Numbered from the stretch's first letter, positions 8,683 through 17,702 are shown. The stretch is DNA of 47,735 nt from Natrialba hulunbeirensis JCM 10989 (GCF_000337575.1 NZ_AOIM01000042.1:60505-108239); one strand, 5' to 3'. Notes: generated by a model not told the origin, from the sequence alone. Numbers and translations: made by a program.

Positions 8683-10778
8683 TACAGGTCCTCCGTATCG
8701 ACGGTCAGTCGCAGATCGATCGCCTGTACCCCATCTGGTCCCGCAACGAGCGGGTTCACGTCGAGTTCCAGAATTGCCGGGAAGTCAGTGACCAGCTGTG
8801 AGAGTCGCTGGATCGTCTCGACGATTGCGTCCACGTCGGCTGGCTCCCGCCCGCGAGCGCCGCGTAACAGCGGTGCGGCCCGAATCTCGTCGACCATCTC
8901 GCGGGCCGCACTCTCACCGATTGGCGCGACACGAACCGACGTATCCTCTAAAATCTCGACGAAGATGCCGCCGAGCCCGAACAGCAAGAGCGGGCCGAAC
9001 TGCGGATCGCGGTTCATCCCGACGATGGTCTCGGTCGTTCCCTCCAGATCGAGCATCGCCTGTACCTGCACGCCGAGGATGGTCGCGTCGGGCTGGTAGT
9101 TGCGCGCTCGGGCGACCACGTCCTCGTAGGCGTCGTACACCTCGTCGTCGCTCACGCCGACTTTCACGCCGCCGATATCCGACTTGTGGGTGATATCGGG
9201 GCTCACGATCTTCATCACGACATCACCCTCGATCGCTTCGGCAACTTCGCGAGCACGAGCCGGGTCGTCGACGATTTCGCCCGGCGGCGTCGGGATGCCG
9301 TAGGCGTCGAGCAAGGCCATCGACTCGATGCCGAGGCGATTACCGTCACGGCGCTCGACTCGTTCGAGAATCTCGCGCGCTCGCTCGCGGTCGACATCGA
9401 ACGCCGTGGGCTCGTCACTCGTTCGCTGGCGAACGTCTCGATAGCGCGCGAGCGCGTCGAGTCCGCCGACGGCTCGGGCCGGATCGAAGTAGTTGGGAAT
9501 GCCGAACTCGCGGAGCACCGTCTCGGCTGCTCTGGCCCGGTCGCCGCCCATCAGGCAGGTGACGACCGGTTTCTCGAAGTCCTGGCGCTTCTCGATGACG
9601 ACCTCGGCGAGTTTGTCGTACTGGATCACCGCCGTCGGCGCGCTGACCACGACTGCCGACCCGACGTTCGGATCTGCGAGAGCGATCTCGAGTGCCCTGC
9701 CAAACCGATCGATGTCGGCGTCGCCGATGGCGTCAATCGGGTTGTAGACGTTCGCCTCGTCGGGCATCGCCTCGTGCAGTTTGTCGATCGTCTCGTCGGT
9801 GAAGTCGGCCATCCGCAGCGACGAGTCGCCGACCGCGTCGGTCGTGAGCACACCGGGGCCGCCCGCGTTCGTCACGATGGCGACGCCGTCCGATTCTGGC
9901 GCGGGCAGTCCGGACAGTGACCGTGCGGCATCGAACAGCTCTTGCACGGAACTCGCACGGATGACGCCGGCCTGCTCCAGCCCGGCCTCGTAGGCGCGCT
10001 CGCTGCCCGCGATTGCGCCGGTGTGTGAGGAGGCTGCCTGCGCGCCGGCGTCGGTCCGGCCCGACTTGACGAGCACGATCGGGGTCTCCTCGGTGACCTC
10101 CCGGGCCGTCCGAATGAATTCGTCGCCGGCGTCGATATCCTCGAGATAGCCGATGATCACGTCGGTCTCCGAATCGTCACCCCACTCGCGGACGAAGTCC
10201 GTCTCGTCCAGAATCGTCTTGTTGCCGAGCGAGACCACGTCCTGAAAGCCGATTCCCTGTTCGTTCGCCCAGTCGAGCACCGCCGTGATGAACGCCCCCG
10301 ACTGGCTCATGAAGGAAATCGACCCGTCGCGGGCGCTCTCCGGGCCGAACGTCGCGTTCATGCTCACTGGCGTCGACATGACGCCCAGGCTGTTCGGGCC
10401 GACGACGTTGAGGTCGTACTCCGCTGCAATCTCGCGCAACTCTGCCTCTCGTCGTGCCCCCTCGCCGCCGCTCTCGGCGAACCCGGCCGTAATGACGACC
10501 ACGTGTTGCGTACCTGCCTCACCGATCTCGCGGATCGTCTCGAGTACGACCGGTGGCGGCACGACGACGACAGCCAGGTCGAGCGGCGGTGCACTGGCGA
10601 CGTCCGGATACGCCTCGAGACCGAGAACGGCGTCGTGACTCGGGTTGATCGGCACGACCTCGCCGGTGAACTCCTGGTGGAGGTTCTCGAGGATCGCGCG
10701 GCCGACCGCGCCCTCGCGCTCGGTCGCACCGATCACGCCGACAGTCTCGGGGGCGAACAGCTCGGATAACCGTCCCAT
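8682..10778 (-). CDS. Acetate--CoA ligase (ADP-forming), fused alpha and beta subunits
   Basis: 698 residues. It converts acetyl-CoA (or other acyl-CoA) plus ADP and phosphate to the acid plus ATP, the main archaeal energy-yielding step from acyl-CoA. The alpha part has a CoA-binding Rossmann fold at the N-terminus (ETVGVIGATEREGAVG) and the phosphohistidine loop SSHTGAIAGS. The beta part is an ATP-grasp domain (VMKIVSPDITHKSDIGGV, LLLFGLGGIFVEILED). The fused order alpha-beta is usual in haloarchaea. A TATA-like agttttact on the minus strand (about 10804-10812) lies 25-30 nt upstream, consistent with a leaderless message. Acyl specificity cannot be read here. Confidence 0.93.
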   Translation of the reverse strand: MGRLSELFAPETVGVIGATEREGAVGRAILENLHQEFTGEVVPINPSHDAVLGLEAYPDVASAPPLDLAVVVVPPPVVLETIREIGEAGTQHVVVITAGFAESGGEGARREAELREIAAEYDLNVVGPNSLGVMSTPVSMNATFGPESARDGSISFMSQSGAFITAVLDWANEQGIGFQDVVSLGNKTILDETDFVREWGDDSETDVIIGYLEDIDAGDEFIRTAREVTEETPIVLVKSGRTDAGAQAASSHTGAIAGSERAYEAGLEQAGVIRASSVQELFDAARSLSGLPAPESDGVAIVTNAGGPGVLTTDAVGDSSLRMADFTDETIDKLHEAMPDEANVYNPIDAIGDADIDRFGRALEIALADPNVGSAVVVSAPTAVIQYDKLAEVVIEKRQDFEKPVVTCLMGGDRARAAETVLREFGIPNYFDPARAVGGLDALARYRDVRQRTSDEPTAFDVDRERAREILERVERRDGNRLGIESMALLDAYGIPTPPGEIVDDPARAREVAEAIEGDVVMKIVSPDITHKSDIGGVKVGVSDDEVYDAYEDVVARARNYQPDATILGVQVQAMLDLEGTTETIVGMNRDPQFGPLLLFGLGGIFVEILEDTSVRVAPIGESAAREMVDEIRAAPLLRGARGREPADVDAIVETIQRLSQLVTDFPAILELDVNPLVAGPDGVQAIDLRLTVDTEDL

Positions 10779-10933
10779 CGGTCGGAGTATTGTTGGCAGG
10801 GGAAGTAAAACTGCACCCGACTTCCCGCGGGGTGGGAGCAGGGCTAGATGGAGCGCGGAGGGGATGCAACACCGGAGACGGCGTTCGAATCAGTGTCTCC
10901 GGCCGAGTCAGTTCCTCGTCGTCGATACGCGTC

Positions 10934-12169
10934 TCAGCGCATCGAAATCGCCGCCCCCGCCCGGTCGGAAACGAGGATCGCGAGCAGATAGATCCCGATA
11001 GCGGCGACGATGATCGACCCCCCAGTGGGAAGGCTCTGGCTGAACGCGAAGGCGAAGCCCGCAACGATCGAGAGTTCGCCGAACAGGATCGAGAGGTACA
11101 GCGTCTCGCGGAAGCTCTGTGCGACCTGTGAGGCTGCAGCGACGGGGATGACGAGCATACCAGCGACGAGGATTACGCCAAGAACCTGTATCGCGCCGAC
11201 GACGACCACGGCGGTCATTACGACGAGTAGGGTGTTGTACCGCGTCACGTCGAGCTGGGCGACACGGGCTGCCTGTTCGTCGAACGTGATGAACAGCAGC
11301 TGTTTGTACGTGACTGCGACGACGGCAACGACAGCGACCGTGAGGATGGCCATCAGTCGAGCACCACCCGCGGTAACGACGCTCAGGCTTCCAAAGAGAA
11401 ACTCCTCGATGTCGACTGGGATGGCAACGATGTCGCGGCTCCAACTAATGAGCAACGTCCCGACTGCGAAGCTCCCCGTGAGCATGATCGCGATCGGAAC
11501 GTCACCGTACGTACTCGTGTGCTCCGTAAGCCACTGGACGCCGAGTGCGCCGAGCACGCTCACGACGAGTGCGACGAGCAACAGGGATCCGTTCCAGCCG
11601 GTCAGCCCCGTGAACAGGATACCGACTGCGATGCCGGCGAACGCGGTGTGGGCGAGCGTCTCGCCGATGAGTGCCATCTGCCGGTGGACGAGATACGTGC
11701 CGACCAGCGGCGCGACGATACCAACCAGGATACCCGTCGCAACTTGCCGCCAGACGAACGCGTGCTGGAAGAGGTTCGACCCGATCACGTAGTCCATCCA
11801 CATGCCGGCGATCAGCACCTGCTCGAAGAGCAACTCCGAGGCCGGGCCGATTCCCGTTGCCGTGTACGCCGACTCGATCGACGGATGAAGATCCGCGAGT
11901 GGGTAGTGTCGAAGCCAATCGATGAGCAAGAATCCGATCAGAAGCGCAGCAACTGCACCGACGAACGCGATGCCGGTGAGCTCGGCGCGCCGACGGAGCG
12001 AGCGTGGCGTGTGGCCTCGTCTTGTCTCCTCCCCGCGTGGCGTCGAGTGTGCTGTCGACGGTGCGTCAGCAGTTGGATGCGTGTTTGGGTTCGATTCCGG
12101 CTCCGAATCGACATCCGATCTCGACTCTACATCCGATCCCGACCCAGAAGGCGTCTCTCTCCCGCTCAT
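10934..12169 (-). CDS. znuB: Zinc/manganese-type ABC transporter permease (ZnuB family)
   Basis: 411 residues. A Ser/Asp/Glu-rich, hydrophilic N-terminal extension of about 60 residues precedes a typical ZnuB/TroC permease with 8-9 membrane segments (GILVGIVAPLVGTYLVHRQM; ETLAHTAFAGIAVG; VLGVILVAGMLVIPVAAA). It would form the membrane channel of a metal importer with the ATPase encoded just upstream; stop and start overlap as TGATG, so translation is coupled. The partner binding lipoprotein has an aspartate and histidines suited to zinc. Zinc versus manganese is inferred from the neighbouring His-rich proteins. The extension is not needed for the fold. Confidence 0.88.
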   Translation of the reverse strand: MSGRETPSGSGSDVESRSDVDSEPESNPNTHPTADAPSTAHSTPRGEETRRGHTPRSLRRRAELTGIAFVGAVAALLIGFLLIDWLRHYPLADLHPSIESAYTATGIGPASELLFEQVLIAGMWMDYVIGSNLFQHAFVWRQVATGILVGIVAPLVGTYLVHRQMALIGETLAHTAFAGIAVGILFTGLTGWNGSLLLVALVVSVLGALGVQWLTEHTSTYGDVPIAIMLTGSFAVGTLLISWSRDIVAIPVDIEEFLFGSLSVVTAGGARLMAILTVAVVAVVAVTYKQLLFITFDEQAARVAQLDVTRYNTLLVVMTAVVVVGAIQVLGVILVAGMLVIPVAAASQVAQSFRETLYLSILFGELSIVAGFAFAFSQSLPTGGSIIVAAIGIYLLAILVSDRAGAAISMR

Positions 12170-12909
12170 CAGTGGTGATGGTGCACGACGGTTCCCGTCG
12201 CGCCGTAGGCTTCACTCAATGCATCGCTCTCGACGAACGACTCCGTGTCGCCATGATGGTACAGTTCCGTGTTGATACAGGCGATCCGATCCGCGCGGTC
12301 CGTGACGACGCCGATATCGTGCTCGATCAGGATGATCGCGATCCCGTCGTCGTTCAGCGACTCGAGTAGCTGGTAGAACGCGTCCCGCGATTCGGCGTCG
12401 ACGCCGACAGTGGGTTCATCGAGCGCGAGCAGGTCCGCCTCCGAGGCGAGCGCGCGTGCGATGTAGGCCCGCTGGCGCTGGCCGCCGGAGAGTTCGTTGA
12501 CCCGCTGGTCTGCGAGATCCGTGATGCCGACCGTCTCGAGTGCCTCCTCGGCGATGGCCTCGTCCTCGGCGGAGAGACGAGCGTGACCGGCGTGGGCGAA
12601 TCGGCCCATACGGACGCACTCGCGGACGGTAACGGGCATCGTGCCGCCGCGGCTGGTCGCCTGCTGGGAGACGTAGCCGATGCGGTTGCCCTGCTCGAAG
12701 TCGTTGACCGGGTGGCCGAACAGTTCGACCGAGCCCTCGTCGGGCGAGAGCAGGCCGAGCATGAGGTGAAGGAGTGTGGTCTTTCCTGACCCGTTCGGGC
12801 CGATGAGCCCGAGAAAGTCGCCCTGCTCGACGGTCAGACTCACGTCAGAGACGGCAGGCTGTTCGCCGTAGGAAAACGAGACGCCATGGCAGTCGACGAC
12901 CGAACTCAC
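12169..12909 (-). CDS. znuC: Metal ABC transporter ATP-binding protein (ZnuC family)
   Basis: 246 residues with all ABC ATPase motifs: Walker A GPNGSGKTT (39-47), Q-loop in YVSQQ, signature LSGGQRQR, Walker B LLALDEPT, and the H-loop IEHD. It powers the metal importer together with the overlapping downstream permease. The C-terminus ends VVHHHH, a histidine tail that may bind the transported metal. It lies 142 nt downstream of the binding-protein gene on the same strand and probably belongs to the same operon. Confidence 0.92.
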   Translation of the reverse strand: MSSVVDCHGVSFSYGEQPAVSDVSLTVEQGDFLGLIGPNGSGKTTLLHLMLGLLSPDEGSVELFGHPVNDFEQGNRIGYVSQQATSRGGTMPVTVRECVRMGRFAHAGHARLSAEDEAIAEEALETVGITDLADQRVNELSGGQRQRAYIARALASEADLLALDEPTVGVDAESRDAFYQLLESLNDDGIAIILIEHDIGVVTDRADRIACINTELYHHGDTESFVESDALSEAYGATGTVVHHHH

Positions 12910-13051
12910 TGTAGTCTCACTTCCTGTTGGGTGATGCGTGCGTTTAGTTCTTCCAGTTCCCGATTCCGGACCTGGCTGCCAGCGTCGGGTTCTGATTGGT
13001 CGGTCGAGGGTGGAGCGACAGCGGGGAGGGGTCGATTTGCGGCCACTGCGA
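12910..13051. other. Spacer between binding-protein and ATPase genes
   Basis: A 142-nt gap within the zinc-transporter operon. A 76-codon minus-strand frame spans 12906-13136 but overlaps the binding-protein gene and has Pro/Arg/Ala-rich shadow composition; I do not accept it as a gene. No clear promoter is seen, so read-through from the upstream gene is likely. Confidence 0.4.
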
Positions 13052-14446
13052 TCACTCCGCCTCGAGTGCCTTCCGAAGCGCGGGCAGGTTCAGTTCCTCC
13101 ATCTGTTCGATCCAGCCCCAGCCCTGGTCGTTCCACTCGGCGGTCGTTCCCTCGGTCGGACTGATGGCCTCGGCCTCGGTCGCCTGACTGTTCTCTAGAA
13201 GGTGATCTACCTCTCGGGGAACGTCACCCTCCGTGGCATCGAACGGATCGTAGAGGATCGTCTCGATACCCTGTTCGTCGATCAGGTCGATCGTATCCGC
13301 CAGGTCGCCGGTCGTAATCTCTGCGTCAGGCGAAATCGTCGTCGGCGTGTGGATCTCGAAGCCGTATCGCGTTTCGAGGTACTGGAACGAATCGTGGCCG
13401 GCGAGAACGGCGATCTCTTTCGCCGCCTCGTCCGCAAGGGTCTCGAACTGGTCGTCGACCGCGTCGAGGCGGTCGATGTAGTCTGCGGCATTGTCCTCGT
13501 AGAGCGACGCATTGTCCGGGTCCATCTCCGCGAGGCCGTCCGCGATCGTCTCGACCATCTGCTGGGCGATCACCGGATCGACCCAGACGTGTGGGTCGTA
13601 GAACTCCGGCACGGAGTCGTCGTTGACCGATGGCTCGTCGACGACTTCGGCGGTCATGTTGTCCGCACTCGTGTCCCAGACCACCTCGCCGTCTGCCACG
13701 AGTTCGAAAATGACACGCGTGCGGCCGGTCTCGAGGCCGTGGAAAACGATGTGCTCTCCCTGTGACTCGATTTCAACCACGTCGTCTGCTGCACCCTCAG
13801 TCACTCGTGCGTCGATCCGGAACGGTTCGTCCTCACCGAGTGGGAGGACACGACCGTCGTCGTCCGTGAAGACGCCCTCGACTGTGGCGTAGTCGTCGAC
13901 CGGAATCTCCGGGAGGCCCCCGTGCCAGTGGTTAGCATCGCCGTGCCAGTAGGCGACCTCGGCGTCCGTTCGCCGGTTGTAGATGTCGAACTCTGTGATC
14001 GTAATATCGTTCGGATCGTACTCCGCGTCGGTATCCGGCTCCCGGTCACCGTTCTCGCTTTGGGCTGGAATGAGACTGGACTCGAGTCCGTCCATCGCAT
14101 CGATCAGCGTCACGTCGCTGCCGTCGGCTTCGATATCGGCAGCCACGTTTTGTGCCCACGAGAACTCGGCGGTGTCGAGATAGATGAAGACGTTTGAACT
14201 GACGATATCGCGACGCAGATCCGCGGGCGGTTCCCAGCCGTGGCCCATCTCGCCGGTTTGGATTGGATTCTCGATCTCGAGTGCATCGCCACTGACGTGC
14301 TGTGCCCAGTCCCAGAGCGCGAAGAACGCAGCATACCCACCTTCGGAGTCGGTGGCACCGTCAGGTTCACTCAGACAGCCGGCCCCAGCCGCGAGGGCGG
14401 CGGTCCCCGCCCCGGCCGTGAGTACCGAACGACGTGACAGCTTCAT
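13052..14446 (-). CDS. znuA: Zinc ABC transporter substrate-binding lipoprotein with inserted domain
   Basis: 464 residues, much longer than usual ZnuA (~300). A Tat-type signal (SRRSVLT) and lipobox GAGC put the lipidated Cys at 24. The TroA/ZnuA fold is split: N-lobe with a candidate ligand H69 (GEMGHGWEP), then an insertion at about 147-272, then the rest with H286 (DPHVWVD), H351 (LAGHDSF) and an Asp-rich end (YDPFD, near 400). The insertion replaces the usual His-rich loop and is homologous to the stand-alone lipoprotein encoded at 14691-15350 (shared PVDDYATVEG/PVDGFVSVGA and LGEDE). The ATG at 14446 sits 25 nt from a TATA box and 30 nt from a perfect inverted repeat, a likely metal-responsive promoter. 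Confidence 0.9.
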   Translation of the reverse strand: MKLSRRSVLTAGAGTAALAAGAGCLSEPDGATDSEGGYAAFFALWDWAQHVSGDALEIENPIQTGEMGHGWEPPADLRRDIVSSNVFIYLDTAEFSWAQNVAADIEADGSDVTLIDAMDGLESSLIPAQSENGDREPDTDAEYDPNDITITEFDIYNRRTDAEVAYWHGDANHWHGGLPEIPVDDYATVEGVFTDDDGRVLPLGEDEPFRIDARVTEGAADDVVEIESQGEHIVFHGLETGRTRVIFELVADGEVVWDTSADNMTAEVVDEPSVNDDSVPEFYDPHVWVDPVIAQQMVETIADGLAEMDPDNASLYEDNAADYIDRLDAVDDQFETLADEAAKEIAVLAGHDSFQYLETRYGFEIHTPTTISPDAEITTGDLADTIDLIDEQGIETILYDPFDATEGDVPREVDHLLENSQATEAEAISPTEGTTAEWNDQGWGWIEQMEELNLPALRKALEAE

Positions 14447-14467
14447 AGCTATGAGTACGGTCGGTCG

Positions 14468-14492
14468 AATAAAAGGGTTGTTATCTACAACC
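14468..14492 (-). promoter_or_regulatory. Promoter and operator-like palindrome of the zinc-transporter operon
   Basis: On the minus strand a TATA box (cttttatt, about 14468-14475) lies 25 nt from the ATG at 14446. Overlapping its upstream side is a perfect inverted repeat, GGTTGT (14476-14481), 5-nt spacer, ACAACC (14487-14492), flanked by AAA/TTT. Position over the BRE/TATA region fits a metal-sensing repressor; binding is inferred. Confidence 0.5.
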
Positions 14493-14690
14493 TTTGTTTT
14501 AATAATTCGCCTGCATCAGAGCAGGGGTAGTTAGTAACGATAATGCGAACGAGGGACCGCCTCCGCAGCCGGTAGAGAAACAGGTGCCCAGTGGGGAGTC
14601 GACGACAGCCACGTGGCGCTGTCGTTGAACGGGGTGGCTACGCTCGAGATATCCCACGAGTGTATCGAGAGCGGGGGTCAGCAGGTCAGC

Positions 14691-15350
14691 TTAGTGGTCG
14701 TGGTCGTGGTCGTGGTCGTCTTCGTGACCGTCGTCGTGGTCGTGGCCATCATCGTCGTCGTGGTCGGAATCATGCTCGTGGTCGTCGATATCTTCGACAA
14801 CCTCCACCTCGAGCGCAGGTGACTCCCAGTCGGCGTGGTCGCCGTGCCAGATCTGGAAGACGAGATCAGTGAACCCTGTCTCCTCGCCGGTAATATCAAG
14901 GTGGTCGCCGTGTGCTTCGACATCGACAATCTCCTGTGCGCCCTCAGCAAACTGTGCGTTGAGCGTATACTCCTCATCCTCGCCAAGCGTAATCTCGTCC
15001 CCGTGGTCGTCTTCTACGTGGGCCCCAACCGACACGAAGCCGTCGACCGGGACGAGCAATGGACCGTCGTCCCAGTGGTCGTCGTGGACGTAGGCCGAGA
15101 CGGCGTCAGCGTCACGGTCTATGAGTTCGAACGTCTCGATATCCATGTGGCCGTGGTCATCGTCGTGATCCTGGTCGTCATCACCGTTCTCGGTCTCCTG
15201 CCCGTCGTCGCCGTTCGAACTCGCGTCATCTCCGTTTCCGCCTTCGTCTTCGTCGTCATCACTCAGACAGCCAGCGAGGCCGAGCACACCGAGCGAACCA
15301 GTGGTTGCGAGCAGCGAGCGGCGCGTCGTATCGCGTGGATCGATCGTCAT
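14691..15350 (-). CDS. His/Asp-rich Tat lipoprotein sharing a domain with ZnuA
   Basis: 219 residues. Tat motif TTRRSLLAT and lipobox LAGC place the lipid anchor at Cys28. An acidic linker (30-67) leads to a ~115-residue beta-rich domain (about 71-187) and a C-terminal His/Asp tail of ~32 residues, a plain metal-binding sequence. The central domain aligns over its whole length with the insertion in the neighbouring ZnuA, including LGEDE, VPVDG and the acidic/His positions. I do not recognise a named family. A surface metal buffer or donor that hands zinc to ZnuA is the natural reading, by inference. It lies 244 nt upstream of znuA on the same strand and may have its own promoter near 15380-15390. 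Confidence 0.8.
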   Translation of the reverse strand: MTIDPRDTTRRSLLATTGSLGVLGLAGCLSDDDEDEGGNGDDASSNGDDGQETENGDDDQDHDDDHGHMDIETFELIDRDADAVSAYVHDDHWDDGPLLVPVDGFVSVGAHVEDDHGDEITLGEDEEYTLNAQFAEGAQEIVDVEAHGDHLDITGEETGFTDLVFQIWHGDHADWESPALEVEVVEDIDDHEHDSDHDDDDGHDHDDGHEDDHDHDHDH

Positions 15351-15425
15351 TGTTAGTGTCTACTCCACCAATACCACTCCTTAGTAATCAAGGCACTGAT
15401 TTTGTTAATGTGGCTGCAAGGTATC

Positions 15426-15902
15426 CTACTCCGCCACAGACGCCGGCGAGGCGTCCGCATACCGCCGTAACCGGTCCGGATCGATCGGAAACACCGCCTC
15501 CGGCGTCCCCGCCGCCGCCCAGACCGTCTCGTACTCGAGTAGCGTCTCGTCGATCACGACGGGAACCGATCGGTTGTGACAGAACGGTGGGACGCCGCCG
15601 ATGGACCAGCCGAGCTCCTCACGGATGCGGTCGGCGTCGGCCATGGAGACGTCGCCAGTCGCTGCGTCGAACGTGTCCGCGAGGGCGGCTTCGCTGACGC
15701 GGTTTGCGCCACTGGTGACGGAGACGACGAGCGAGCCGTCGACGTCGAAGACGAGCGAACTGGCGATCTGCGCTACGTCGCAGCCGACCGCGTCAGCGGC
15801 ATCGGCTGCCGTTTTCGTCCCTTCGGGAAACTCCTCGACGGCAGGGTCGAAGTCGAAGTCGGTGCGTGCCTGCTCTGTGAAAGACTGCGCGCGTGGGTGC
15901 AT
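15426..15902 (-). CDS. YbaK/EbsC-family aminoacyl-tRNA deacylase
   Basis: 158 residues from the ATG at 15902 (MHPRAQSF); a longer upstream frame adds only low-complexity Arg/Ser-rich text. The YbaK fold is visible in the segments QIASSLVFDVDGSLVV and GANRVSEAAL and in the GGVPPFCHNRSVPVVID strand with its conserved GG-P. Family members hydrolyse mischarged tRNA (Cys-tRNAPro, Ala-tRNAPro), an editing role in translation. The specific substrate cannot be told from sequence. It is the last gene of a minus-strand series with a small conserved protein and YihY. Confidence 0.85.
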   Translation of the reverse strand: MHPRAQSFTEQARTDFDFDPAVEEFPEGTKTAADAADAVGCDVAQIASSLVFDVDGSLVVSVTSGANRVSEAALADTFDAATGDVSMADADRIREELGWSIGGVPPFCHNRSVPVVIDETLLEYETVWAAAGTPEAVFPIDPDRLRRYADASPASVAE

Positions 15903-15996
15903 CGCTCGTTGGAGCGATTCCCGGGAAGTTGCAAAAGTATTGTGCCGGGCTGACGTGCGACACGGCCGGTGGTGGCCAGCTGATACAGGTGGGCGT

Positions 15997-16422
15997 TCAG
16001 TTCTCGAGTCCGATCTCCATTCGGACACCATCGAGTCGATGGTACTCTGCGCGCTGGTCCGGTTCGTCGGTGCGAACCACCTCGAACACGTCGAAGCGAA
16101 CGACGAGTCGTCCCGGATCGATCGTCGCCCGAAGAACCGGCCCGCGGCTCGTGATTACGACGTACGGTGGCGCAGGGACCGGCTGTGCCTGTAGCTCGTA
16201 CCCCGTCGCATCCACCGCCGACCCGAGGACTGTCGGGAGAGTCGCGAGGACACCAGTCGACTCGAGTTCAGCACGGAGAGACTCGACGAGGGGGTCGGGA
16301 TTCGTCGTTCGGGCGGTGTCCCACTCGTCTGTGATACGTGTCGCGCAGTCGTCGATAGCCGCAATCGTCTCGGTGTGGTCCGTGCGGAGGCGGCGTCTGG
16401 CAGCCCGGACTGGGTGAGACAC
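15997..16422 (-). CDS. Conserved haloarchaeal hypothetical protein (GTG start)
   Basis: About 141 residues from a GTG at 16422. The frame continues upstream into the YihY gene, but that part has shadow composition. The protein opens with an Arg-rich helix (VRAARRRLRTDH), continues as an alpha-helical region and ends with beta strands (PPYVVITSRGPVLRATI; GRLVVRFDVFEVVR). I know no assigned function. It lies 79 nt after the YihY stop on the same strand. The start is uncertain because no ATG is available after the YihY stop. Confidence 0.6.
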   Translation of the reverse strand: MSHPVRAARRRLRTDHTETIAAIDDCATRITDEWDTARTTNPDPLVESLRAELESTGVLATLPTVLGSAVDATGYELQAQPVPAPPYVVITSRGPVLRATIDPGRLVVRFDVFEVVRTDEPDQRAEYHRLDGVRMEIGLEN

Positions 16423-16501
16423 GGTGTGTAGAGCGTCGACAAGGAACGCACTAAGCTCTCTCGATTTGAGCGTCTGACGCAGACGGTGTGGCTGAACTCG
16501 C

Positions 16502-17623
16502 TCAGTCGTTGCGCCGTTCGACGACGCCAATACTGATCGAATCGACGTTCGAAAGCACCGTGTCGGCACGCTGTTTCCACGGCGGTTCGTCGATCGTATC
16601 CACTGTGCGCTGTAGCTCCGAGTTCTCTGCCTCGAGGTCTCGTGTGAGTGATTCCAGGTGATTGACCCGATCTTCCAGCCGGTAGCGCCGGGATCGTTGT
16701 GCCGCGAGATCGTTGCGAAGCTGTGCGCGCTCGCGTTCGAGGCGCTCAACACGGTTTGCGAGACGGTCGCGCTCACGCTGTGTGTCGTCGATGAACGGGT
16801 CACGGTCCGTCGCGGTGATCGACTCGTCGTCTTCGGGGACGAGTCGGCCCGTTCCGACTGCGTTGATCACTGCGCCGACGAGCAGGATGAGGCCGCCGAA
16901 GTAGAGCCACGTCAGGAGGAGCAAGACGGCTCCGACGGGGCCCGCGGCTTCGGATTCTCCCGCAAAGGAGACGTAAACCTGAAAGAGCGACTGGAGGGCG
17001 GTCCAGCCGACCGCGGCGACGACGACACCCGGCAGCACCTCGCGAGCGGTCACGTCGACATCGGGGAAGTAGTAGTACATCGGCAGGAACGCGAGCGAGA
17101 GAACGACGACGAGAATCAGTGGACTCACTAGCCCGAGGAACGGAATATCCGGAAAGAGCGTAAGCAGCAGGCTCGCCGCACTCGCGGCGATCAACGCGCC
17201 GCCGATCGCACCGAGGACGATACCGGCATCACGCAGTTGCTGGACGAACGAGCCCACACCGCCCGAGTCATAGATTTCGGAGAACGCGGTGTCGAGTCCT
17301 CGGAAAATTTTGAGCGCCCCCCAGACGAGGACGACGACGCCGATCAGTGTCGAGCCCGCAGTTGCGGGCGATTCGGTGATCGCATCCTCGATCATCATCT
17401 GCCCGCTCTCGGGCAGAAAGCCTCCCGTAGAAGTCGCAACCTGGCTCGCGAACTGCTCGTCGCCCAGAATCGTGACGACGAAGAAAAGAAGCACGAGCAG
17501 CGGCAGCAACGAAATGAACGCCTGATAGGCGATCCCTGCGGCCATGAACGGCACATTCTTCTCCTGAATCCCCGCGACGACTGATTTGCCAAACGAGACC
17601 GCATCCCCGAAGTCAGTAGCCAT
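16502..17623 (-). CDS. YihY/BrkB-family membrane protein with C-terminal coiled coil
   Basis: 373 residues. Residues ~20-270 form the six-helix YihY/BrkB membrane domain (GIAYQAFISLLPLLVLLFF; VLVWGALKIFRGLDTAFSEIY; the AGPVGAVLLLLTWLYFGG segment). A charged heptad-like tail follows (about 283-345: RERDRLANRVERLERERAQL and onward), a likely coiled coil. The family was once called ribonuclease BN but is not a nuclease; its function is unclear, with envelope or transport roles suggested. The coiled coil would place a cytoplasmic dimerisation arm on the protein. Start ATG at 17623 keeps the full first helix. Confidence 0.88.
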   Translation of the reverse strand: MATDFGDAVSFGKSVVAGIQEKNVPFMAAGIAYQAFISLLPLLVLLFFVVTILGDEQFASQVATSTGGFLPESGQMMIEDAITESPATAGSTLIGVVVLVWGALKIFRGLDTAFSEIYDSGGVGSFVQQLRDAGIVLGAIGGALIAASAASLLLTLFPDIPFLGLVSPLILVVVLSLAFLPMYYYFPDVDVTAREVLPGVVVAAVGWTALQSLFQVYVSFAGESEAAGPVGAVLLLLTWLYFGGLILLVGAVINAVGTGRLVPEDDESITATDRDPFIDDTQRERDRLANRVERLERERAQLRNDLAAQRSRRYRLEDRVNHLESLTRDLEAENSELQRTVDTIDEPPWKQRADTVLSNVDSISIGVVERRND

Positions 17624-17702
17624 AACACCGCTTCAACAGCCCACCAGATAGGTGATTTGCCTGGGTTCGCACGGCGCGAGCGGAGCGCGCCGCGAGTCGG
17701 CA

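Noticed and set aside
12906-13136. A 76-codon minus-strand frame between znuA and znuC
   Set aside because: Overlaps the znuA end and has shadow composition; no promoter or motif.
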